Source of the DNA: Puniceicoccaceae bacterium
GTDB lineage: Bacteria > Verrucomicrobiota > Verrucomicrobiia > Opitutales > JAFGAQ01
Direction: 5' to 3'
Assembly: GCA_028285755.1 (NCBI GenBank)
Contig: JANQOQ010000008.1
Span: 833,399 to 897,398 of the forward strand
DNA length: 64,000 nt
A model generated the notes under the pieces. That model was not told where the DNA came from. It did no database searches and saw only the letters and a program-made list of their open reading frames with translations. Below, piece after piece: positions 32,838 through 39,776 of this stretch (the stretch's first letter is position 1; every line of letters starts with the position of its first letter). The position numbers and the translations under genes were made by a program.

Positions 32838-34781
32838 ATGTCTGACGATTCACACGCTTTGAAACCAGAGAAAAGTCTATTAGGCCTGATGCGCCCGGAT
32901 CACTCACGCGGCTGGGTAGATTGGCTGACGACGGTCGATCACAAAAAGATCGGCATCATGTATGGGCTGGCAGGTCTCTTCTTCTTTATTGTAGGTGGCA
33001 TTGAGGTAATGCTGATCCGTATCCAGCTTGCCCAACCGGAGCTCAACTTCATTTCTGCGCAGGCTTATAATCAGCTCTTTACCATGCACGGTACCACGAT
33101 GATCTTCCTGGGTGCCATGCCTTTGATTGCTGCGTTTTTCAACTTTATGGTGCCCTTGCAGATAGGTGCGCGGGACGTTGCCTTTCCCCGGTTGAATGCG
33201 TTCAGCCTCTGGGTGTTTATGGCCGGTGCATTGGTGCTTAATATCAGTTGGCTGTTCCAGTTGTTTTACCTGTTTGGCTGGTTTGATCCCATTGGCGGCA
33301 AGGACATTGTCCCCTCGGTCGGCTGGTTTGGGTATGCGCCGATTACTACAACAGAATTTAGTGGTATTGGGTCTGACTTCTGGGTCTTTGGCCTGCAGAT
33401 ACTGGGTATCGCATCCATTGCGGCATCGCTGAACTTTATTGTGACCATCCTCAATATGCGTGCGCCGGGCCTCACCATGATGCGTCTGCCGGTGTTTACC
33501 TGGATGGCATTGGTGACGTCTTTCCTGATCATCTTTGCATTCCCGGCGCTGACTATTGCCCTGCTGGAGCTGATGTTTGACCGTCTTTTTGAAACGAATT
33601 TCTTCCGTGTGGAGCAGGGTGGCCAACCGATACTCTGGCAGCACTTATTCTGGGTCTTTGGGCACCCGGAGGTATACATTTTGATTCTCCCTGCGATGGG
33701 AATTATTTCCGAAATCCTGCCGGCATTCTCTCGTAAGCCATTGTTTGGTTATCCGATTATTGTCTTTTCCGGGGCAGTGATCGGTTTCCTGGGATTTGCG
33801 GTATGGAGTCACCACATGTTTACCACAGGCCTCGGAAATATCGCAACGGCGGCGTTTTCGCTGCTAACGATGGCCATCGCGGTGCCGACCGGTGTTAAGA
33901 TCTTTAACTGGGTGGGCACGATATGGGGCGGTCGCATTAAATTCACAGTGCCCATGATTTACGCGGTAGGTTTTATCTGGATGTTTATGATGGGCGGTTT
34001 CAGCGGGATCATGCACTCAGCTGCACCTGCAGACGCTCAACAACAGGACACTTACTTTGTAGTTGCTCACTTCCACTATGTGATCATCGGAGGTATCGTC
34101 ATGGCGCTCTTCGGGGGCCTTTATTACTGGTTACCCAAAATCACAGGTAAAATGTGGGAAGGAAAGCTCGGTTACTGGGCTGTGGGGTTTGTAGTAGTAG
34201 GGTTGAATTTAACCTTTGGACCCATGCACTGGCTCGGCCTGCTCGGTATGCCGCGCCGCACGCATACTTACCTTGAGGAGACTGGCTTTGGTACGCTTAA
34301 CTTGTGGGTGACCATCGGTGCGTTTATCCTGGCGTTCGGCTTGTTAATGGTGTTCATCGACATGATCATCTTGTTGCGCAAAAAGAAGACCGCAGGTAAG
34401 GATCCCTGGGATGCACGCACGCTTGAGTGGACGACTGACTCGCCCCCCAAGGTTTATAACTTTCATGCGACTCCGGTAATCAGAAGCCGGGATGCCTACT
34501 GGTACCATAAGCACGGCACCCCAGAACAAAAAATGGGATGGGAGGATGAAGGTAAAGGTATTCACATGCCCAGCCAATCGTGGTTCCCGCTCCTGATAGG
34601 CATTGGTATGGCGGTGATGGGTACTGCATTGTCCCTGCATTCGGGGGGAGTTCCATTTATGGGATACATCGGCATAGCAGGAATTGTGATTGTGGCCCTG
34701 GGTTCATACCTCTGGGTATTTGAAGGACCGGGTGGCTACCACATTCATCCCGACGAAGAAACCTCAGACGATAATTCCTAA
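32838..34781 (+). CDS. coxA: Cytochrome c oxidase subunit I
   Basis: This inner-membrane catalytic subunit of 647 residues has at least twelve helices. Heme a and a3/CuB ligands are visible: the N-terminal His in FTMHGTTMIF, the CuB and cross-link region WVFGHPEVYILILPA, the His pair in WSHHMF, and VAHFHYVIIGG. The FGHPEV motif is that of A1-type heme-copper oxidases. A further C-terminal extension of about 100 residues includes two more helices, as in caa3 enzymes. It follows coxB by 19 bases. Confidence 0.98.
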   Translation: MSDDSHALKPEKSLLGLMRPDHSRGWVDWLTTVDHKKIGIMYGLAGLFFFIVGGIEVMLIRIQLAQPELNFISAQAYNQLFTMHGTTMIFLGAMPLIAAFFNFMVPLQIGARDVAFPRLNAFSLWVFMAGALVLNISWLFQLFYLFGWFDPIGGKDIVPSVGWFGYAPITTTEFSGIGSDFWVFGLQILGIASIAASLNFIVTILNMRAPGLTMMRLPVFTWMALVTSFLIIFAFPALTIALLELMFDRLFETNFFRVEQGGQPILWQHLFWVFGHPEVYILILPAMGIISEILPAFSRKPLFGYPIIVFSGAVIGFLGFAVWSHHMFTTGLGNIATAAFSLLTMAIAVPTGVKIFNWVGTIWGGRIKFTVPMIYAVGFIWMFMMGGFSGIMHSAAPADAQQQDTYFVVAHFHYVIIGGIVMALFGGLYYWLPKITGKMWEGKLGYWAVGFVVVGLNLTFGPMHWLGLLGMPRRTHTYLEETGFGTLNLWVTIGAFILAFGLLMVFIDMIILLRKKKTAGKDPWDARTLEWTTDSPPKVYNFHATPVIRSRDAYWYHKHGTPEQKMGWEDEGKGIHMPSQSWFPLLIGIGMAVMGTALSLHSGGVPFMGYIGIAGIVIVALGSYLWVFEGPGGYHIHPDEETSDDNS

Positions 34782-34793
34782 ATCTTTTAAGTT

Positions 34794-35414
34794 ATGAGTG
34801 ATACTGCTGCAAATGTAGACGACCATGGAAGCCATAGCCTCAATACGGCAACGGGCATTGATAACAAGAAGTTGCTGATGTGGCTTTTCCTTGGCTCGGA
34901 CTGTATGTTTTTCGGGACGTTGATTTCGACCCACCTCATTTACCGGAAACTGTATCCGGTCGTCGAGATGCCCCCAACGAAGATATTTGATATCGAGCTG
35001 ACGACTTTCAGTAGCTTTATCCTGCTGCTCAGTTCGTTCTTTATGGCACTGGCGGTTTCCGCGATCCACAAAGGGCAGTTGAAGAGCTACCGCACGTGGA
35101 ATCTTGCGGTGATCCTGGGCGGTCTGGTCTTTCTGGGCGGTCAGGTTTACGAGTTCCAGCACTTTGTGCATGCTTATGACTTTACCATCTGGTCCGGCAC
35201 GATGGGCTCCACCTTTTACCTGCTAACGGGCACACACGGTTGCCACGTGGCAATCGGAGTGCTTATATTGATTTCGCAGCACATCGCATCCTACCGGGGT
35301 CGTTTGAATACTTCAAACGCGATGGATGTCGAAATAGCGGGGCTCTACTGGCACTTTGTAGATATTGTCTGGATTATTATCTTCACAGCTGTTTATCTCG
35401 TAGAATATCTGTAA
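34794..35414 (+). CDS. coxC: Cytochrome c oxidase subunit III
   Basis: This protein of 206 residues has the five-helix short form of subunit III. The ending GLYWHFVDIVWIIIFTAVYLVEYL is the strongly conserved family signature (split here as GLYWHFVDIVWII then FTAVYL). GSTFYLLTGTHGCHV is also typical. The subunit stabilises the catalytic core and is thought to help proton and oxygen uptake. It sits 12 bases after coxA and 17 bases before the subunit IV gene. Confidence 0.95.
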   Translation: MSDTAANVDDHGSHSLNTATGIDNKKLLMWLFLGSDCMFFGTLISTHLIYRKLYPVVEMPPTKIFDIELTTFSSFILLLSSFFMALAVSAIHKGQLKSYRTWNLAVILGGLVFLGGQVYEFQHFVHAYDFTIWSGTMGSTFYLLTGTHGCHVAIGVLILISQHIASYRGRLNTSNAMDVEIAGLYWHFVDIVWIIIFTAVYLVEYL

Positions 35415-35431
35415 TTTAACTTCGTTTTTTT

Positions 35432-35791
35432 ATGTCAGACCATTCGGACCATATCGCTGTTGAGCAAAAGCGTTATCATACATTCTACAACCTGGCTATC
35501 CTCCTGTCGTTTATCACCTTTGTGGAGCTGGTGTTGATCTTCCTGCCGTTTATTACGGGTTTTCTGTTTTGGACGCTCGTCGTGCTTTCGGTGGCTAAGT
35601 TCTTTGCGGTGATCTTCATTTTCATGCATTTGATCTACGACAAGACGATTTATACGCTCTTGTTTATGTCGGGGCTTACCTTAGCGACGGGTACCGTGAT
35701 AGCGCTGGTGGTATTGCTTAGCCCCAAAGCAGTTGATTTTGAGGCAATGCCGGACGTAGTGCCGCCTGAGGAAGTGGCGGAAACTGAATAA
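35432..35791 (+). CDS. Cytochrome c oxidase subunit IV (prokaryotic COX4 family)
   Basis: This small three-helix membrane protein of 119 residues has hydrophilic ends. Helices are AILLSFITFVELVLIFL, FLFWTLVVLSVAKFFAVIFIFMH and LLFMSGLTLATGTVIALVVLL. The pattern of AKFFAVIFIFMHL after the second helix is the family hallmark. It is the accessory fourth subunit of bacterial aa3/caa3 oxidases. The context after coxC settles the call. Confidence 0.9.
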   Translation: MSDHSDHIAVEQKRYHTFYNLAILLSFITFVELVLIFLPFITGFLFWTLVVLSVAKFFAVIFIFMHLIYDKTIYTLLFMSGLTLATGTVIALVVLLSPKAVDFEAMPDVVPPEEVAETE

Positions 35792-35806
35792 GCTGAGGAC
35801 GATAAA

Positions 35807-36613
35807 GTGCAATTTCACTGGCATACCGAACCGTTTTTACTGATCGGTCTGCTAGTACCCTGTTGGCTTTACGCGATGATCATCGGCCCCTATCGGGATC
35901 GCTGGTATCGAGGGGATTCGAACATCCTGTTATGGCGAGCAGTGTCTTTTTACGCAGGGTGGGCATTCTTTTACATCGCTGTGGGCTCACCCATTGATCA
36001 ACTGGGCGAAGACTACCTTTTCTTCGTGCACATGATACAGCACATGCTGCTGATCTATATAGTGCCGCCATTGCTGATAGTAGGCCTGCCACCGCAATTA
36101 GTAGACCAAATCCCATCACAATCGTTCTTGGCGAAGGCACTGAGAGTATTCTTTAACCCGATTTTTGCAGGTCTTACCTTTAGTGTAGTCTACACACTCT
36201 GGCATATTCCCTTGCTCTATGAACTCGCATTGCGGGATAAGCCGATGCACATCCTTGAACATGCGACGATGTTTGGGCTGGGATTTTGCATGTGGTGGCC
36301 CGTTATAGGATCGTCTCATAAAGTTTTGCCCAAATCAGGCTTTGGGGTGCGTATTCTCTACACCTTTTTACTTATGGTTGGGCAGCTCCCGGTATTCGCG
36401 TTTCTGTGTTTTTCGGGTAATGCTCTCTACGATACTTACGTTTGGGCTCCCCGCATCATTGAAGGGCTGGATCCGTTGAATGATCAGATCCTCGGAGGCA
36501 TTATTATGAAGGTAAGTAATATGGCCGTATCCCTTGGCACAATCGCTTACTGCTTCTACAGCTGGTATTTGCGGGATGCGGCACAGGAATTTGGTGCAGC
36601 CGAACAGGCCTGA
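35807..36613 (+). CDS. ctaG: Cytochrome c oxidase assembly protein CtaG (caa3_CtaG family)
   Basis: This protein of 268 residues starts with GTG (35807), 15 bases after the subunit IV stop; no ATG is near. Seven helices and family motifs are visible: FHWHTEPFLLIGLL, HMIQHMLLIYIVPPLL, LWHIPLLYE, ILEHATMFGLGFCMWWPV and QLPVFAFLCFSG. In Bacillus, CtaG is needed to assemble caa3 oxidase. It closes the cox operon. No convincing terminator is seen in the 261 bases after it. Confidence 0.92.
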   Translation: MQFHWHTEPFLLIGLLVPCWLYAMIIGPYRDRWYRGDSNILLWRAVSFYAGWAFFYIAVGSPIDQLGEDYLFFVHMIQHMLLIYIVPPLLIVGLPPQLVDQIPSQSFLAKALRVFFNPIFAGLTFSVVYTLWHIPLLYELALRDKPMHILEHATMFGLGFCMWWPVIGSSHKVLPKSGFGVRILYTFLLMVGQLPVFAFLCFSGNALYDTYVWAPRIIEGLDPLNDQILGGIIMKVSNMAVSLGTIAYCFYSWYLRDAAQEFGAAEQA

Positions 36614-36644
36614 AATCGCCGAATCGCACTTTATCACAAGCTTT

Positions 36645-36654
36645 ACTTATAAGT
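36645..36654. repeat. 10-base palindrome, copy 2 (after the cox operon)
   Basis: ACTTATAAGT lies 32 bases past the ctaG stop and 220 bases before the secretin start. It is identical to the copy before coxB, including the two upstream T residues. Confidence 0.35.
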
Positions 36655-36874
36655 CTGTGTAAACTTTTTTTAAACTCGGGCGAAAAAAATGCGATTATTA
36701 TAAGACGATCCGTTAATTTTTTTAACAGAGTACTCGCTAAAATATCGTAAAAATGTGAATAAATCCACGCACTATGTGAATAAGTATTGAGAGACCGCTT
36801 TTTTTCTTCTAATTTTACAAAATATCTTTGATGATCCAAAATAACGCTTAAGTTCCGCCAAACTTGCTTTTTTG

Positions 36875-39046
36875 ATGACATTTTCCAACGCCAAATTTGA
36901 TCCCCACCGAAAAAGTCAGCGCCCCCAATCGGTGCTGATTGCCTCACTGCTGTTTATGTTCCTGTTCAGTGGTTTGCCATTATCCGCCCAACTCCAGACT
37001 ATTGACCGCACACGTGAAGTTGTCTCTGAAAATAACGAGCGCGTGGAAGAGTTGAATGAGATTGTTGAATTTGCTGAAGAGCAGCGCAATGCCCGCAGTC
37101 AAAACGGGGGCAATGGATCGGCAACCAACGATGAGCCGGAGACCATTAGCCTGAATGTGGATGATCAGGAAATCAGTGTGATCCTGACCAATATCGCCGA
37201 GCTTTTTGAATTGAATCTGGTTATACCGGATGATCTGGAGGGGCGCACCTCTCTTAACTTACGTGATGTTACCTGGCAGCAGGTCTTCGATATTGTGCTG
37301 GAGGAGATCGGATATTCCTGGGTGGAAGTCGGAGGCATTATCCGTATCCGCGCCGGGCTTGAGCAGACCGATGACCTCGAAGATCCGCGCATCCAGGTAT
37401 TGGCGGATGGAACATTACGTGTGGATTTTCGCAATGCAGCAGTGGCGGATATTATTTCGGTCATCGCTCGCACTCTGGACCTGAATGTGGTGATCGCGCC
37501 TGATCCGGAGCTGGATAACCCGCTGGATTTGCGCCTGCGCAATGTCACCTGGGAGCAGATCTTTGCTGTGGCGCTCAATCAATACGGCTACGGCTATATC
37601 GATGCGGATGGCATCGTCATCATTAAAACGCTCGAAGAAATTAACAGCGTACCCCCAATTTCCCGCGTATTTCAAATCAAGTATTCGGAGGCCGATTCCA
37701 TTTCAGAGCTTATTGCAGAGCAGAGTGGAGTTGAGAGTGTAGTCGTCGATACGCGCAGTAATGTGCTTATCATCAAAGGCAACCCGGCCAATATGGCAGA
37801 CATTAAGGCCCTCATCGATACCTTGGACCGACCCACGCCGCAGGTGATGATCGAATCGCGCTTTGTGGAAATTTCGGATGAGGGCGTTAAGAACATTGGT
37901 GTGAACTGGCAGGGGCTTGCAAATTTCGGTCTCGGATTTGATGGAGGCACACGTGAATATAGCCGTACGAATTCCCGGGATGATGGTTCCAATGATAGTG
38001 ATACCAATAATTTTTCATCGAGCAGTACCCGCTCGGGAACGCCTGCGGTTACCGAGACGAACACCTTGGTGAGCACGGCGCTGGATCAGGTAAGAACTCT
38101 GGTGGACAGTACGGCTACCAGCCGGACCGATACGGCCATTTTCAGTGCGGATGCGTTTAGAATCGTTCTCAGTGCATTGAATACCGTTACGGATTCCAAG
38201 ATCGTATCGAACCCGACAGTCATTTCACTGAATGGGCAGGAAGCGGAAATTCGCCTTACGGACCATTACTATTTACAGAAACCGGGAACCGTCTCTGAAG
38301 ACGGGCGCGTCGTACCGGGTGAGGTTGAAAAGTTGGATCCCCTGCCGGGCATAGAGCTGAAAGTCACACCGACCATCAGTGGCGGCGACTTTATCTCGCT
38401 CAAGGTAGTTCCGCAGGTGAATGAGATCGTATCCGAGCAATTTTTCATCGATACGGAAATCCCGGTGGTGCGCCAGCGCACTGCGCTTACCCATGTGATG
38501 GTGAAGGACCGCGAAACCCTTGCAATTGGCGGATTGATAGATGAGCTGAGCCGCGAAGTGGAAAACAAGGTGCCCCTGCTGGGATCTATCCCCGGAGTAG
38601 GTAGGCTCTTCTCGCACAAGAATTTAACGACCGATTCCACCAATCAGATCATTTTCATTACAGCGAGCATTCTTAACCCGAACGAGACCAACTACATCGA
38701 TATTATCGGGCGTGAGCGCATGAATACCCTCGGCCTTACGGATCGGGATGTGATGGGCAGCAACTTCCCGCTGACTGACGAAGAAAAGGCGCTGAATGAG
38801 GCCATCTATAACTATCGCACCGGTATTGAAGACGCCAAACGCCGCGAACGCCTGCAGAAGCAGATGGATGCCTTCCGTGCGATTGAGCGCAAGAACTCTG
38901 AGGTCGCAGAAAGTGATTTCAGCGAATTCGAAGAAGAAACTCTCGACGACCAAACACCCTCGGATGTTGCCGAGCTGCCGGAACGTTCTGGCATGGATGA
39001 GCTGAGGGAGCGCCGCAACACCAGCAACGTAATCCCCATATTTTAA
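36875..39046 (+). CDS. Secretin (GspD/PilQ superfamily) with two STN domains
   Basis: This outer-membrane protein of 723 residues should form a large gated multimer. The ATG at 36875 follows an in-frame TTG. Signal peptide: VLIASLLFMFLFSGLPLSAQ. Two repeated STN/AMIN-like domains are seen at about 90-165 (DVTWQQVFDIVLEEIGYSW) and 180-255 (NVTWEQIFAVALNQYGYGYI). An N-domain (RVFQIKYSEADSISEL) and a Ser/Asn/Thr-rich insert follow. The secretin core has VPLLGSIPGVGRLFSHK and TNQIIFITASIL. It resembles PilQ rather than a typical GspD with several N domains. Two secreted-protein genes follow at 8 bases each. Inner-membrane partners are absent here. Confidence 0.92.
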   Translation: MTFSNAKFDPHRKSQRPQSVLIASLLFMFLFSGLPLSAQLQTIDRTREVVSENNERVEELNEIVEFAEEQRNARSQNGGNGSATNDEPETISLNVDDQEISVILTNIAELFELNLVIPDDLEGRTSLNLRDVTWQQVFDIVLEEIGYSWVEVGGIIRIRAGLEQTDDLEDPRIQVLADGTLRVDFRNAAVADIISVIARTLDLNVVIAPDPELDNPLDLRLRNVTWEQIFAVALNQYGYGYIDADGIVIIKTLEEINSVPPISRVFQIKYSEADSISELIAEQSGVESVVVDTRSNVLIIKGNPANMADIKALIDTLDRPTPQVMIESRFVEISDEGVKNIGVNWQGLANFGLGFDGGTREYSRTNSRDDGSNDSDTNNFSSSSTRSGTPAVTETNTLVSTALDQVRTLVDSTATSRTDTAIFSADAFRIVLSALNTVTDSKIVSNPTVISLNGQEAEIRLTDHYYLQKPGTVSEDGRVVPGEVEKLDPLPGIELKVTPTISGGDFISLKVVPQVNEIVSEQFFIDTEIPVVRQRTALTHVMVKDRETLAIGGLIDELSREVENKVPLLGSIPGVGRLFSHKNLTTDSTNQIIFITASILNPNETNYIDIIGRERMNTLGLTDRDVMGSNFPLTDEEKALNEAIYNYRTGIEDAKRRERLQKQMDAFRAIERKNSEVAESDFSEFEEETLDDQTPSDVAELPERSGMDELRERRNTSNVIPIF

Positions 39047-39054
39047 CAATAAGG

Positions 39055-39768
39055 ATGGCTTTGAGGATGGAAAGGAAGTTTGCAATCGTCAGATACTTGA
39101 TGAAGCGGCTCGGCCTCTTGAGCCTCGTGTGCGGGGTATTGGTTGCTCAGGATGATCCCTTTGCGGAGGAGTTTAAATACTTTCAAAGCACGCAGCATGG
39201 CGAGCGCCTGGTGGTCAGCTATCCGGATAGTGAGAGCGACCGCGTACGCGCAATGGAGCTCACCCTGTTCGAGGAGAGCTATTACAATGTTGAGAGCCGG
39301 GGGTACCGTCAACGCCTCGTAGGCATTATTACCGGTATGGGCCTGGGGAGTACGGGCCTGAAAATAGTGATCACCGACCGCAATCAGATTTTTCGCATTA
39401 GCCGTGTGCTCGATGAGTTTAAACGCGTGCATGAGACGTTCCTGGAAAGCCGGGAGCGCATCGAAGAGGAAACCGAAGACTGGATGGGGGCCTCCTGGGA
39501 GGCATTCAGCGATGGGCGGCCTATCGGCAGTGTTTACTTTTACCCCTCGCAAAAGGAACTGGAAGCAGAATTTAACTGGGACTTTGAGCTGGACCGTGTG
39601 TGGCTGAGTATCGGGCAGCGCATCTTTCTCGACCACGATATGGTGCCTTTTTTGCATCATTACCTAAACCATATCGAAGATTATGCCGATCAATTCTATG
39701 ATTACCGTGCACAACTCAATGAAAAGAATGAACAGATCGACCGGATATTAGGAATTAGCCAATACTAA
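39055..39768 (+). CDS. Secreted protein of unknown function after the secretin
   Basis: This protein of up to 237 residues has an export signal best seen from an inner Met (MKRLGLLSLVCGVLVAQ, start 39100), giving 222 residues; I list the longer frame. The mature part is charged and mostly helical at the end (EDYADQFYDYRAQLNEKNEQ). I recognise no family. The 8-base spacing after the secretin and 8-base spacing before the Ig-repeat gene suggest a joint operon. A pilotin-like or accessory role for the secretin is possible but not shown by sequence. Confidence 0.75.
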   Translation: MALRMERKFAIVRYLMKRLGLLSLVCGVLVAQDDPFAEEFKYFQSTQHGERLVVSYPDSESDRVRAMELTLFEESYYNVESRGYRQRLVGIITGMGLGSTGLKIVITDRNQIFRISRVLDEFKRVHETFLESRERIEEETEDWMGASWEAFSDGRPIGSVYFYPSQKELEAEFNWDFELDRVWLSIGQRIFLDHDMVPFLHHYLNHIEDYADQFYDYRAQLNEKNEQIDRILGISQY

Positions 39769-39776
39769 ACGCTTTG

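Noticed and set aside
32904..33644. 246-residue frame antisense to coxA
   Set aside because: It lies entirely inside a certain gene, is rich in Gln/His/Arg as expected for antisense of membrane helices, and has no motif.
36643..36672. Possible terminator after ctaG (TTTAC ... GTAAA then CTTTTTTT)
   Set aside because: The stem is only 5 AT-rich pairs with a 12-base loop, too weak to call, though the T-run is suggestive.
37200..37650. Internal duplication in the secretin as a possible assembly artefact
   Set aside because: The two STN domains share only the fold pattern (VTWxQxF) and differ throughout, so they are ancient domain repeats and not a copied segment.
39043..39660. 205-residue frame antisense to the small secreted protein gene
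   Set aside because: The plus-strand gene has a signal peptide and tight spacing to its neighbours; the antisense frame has neither.
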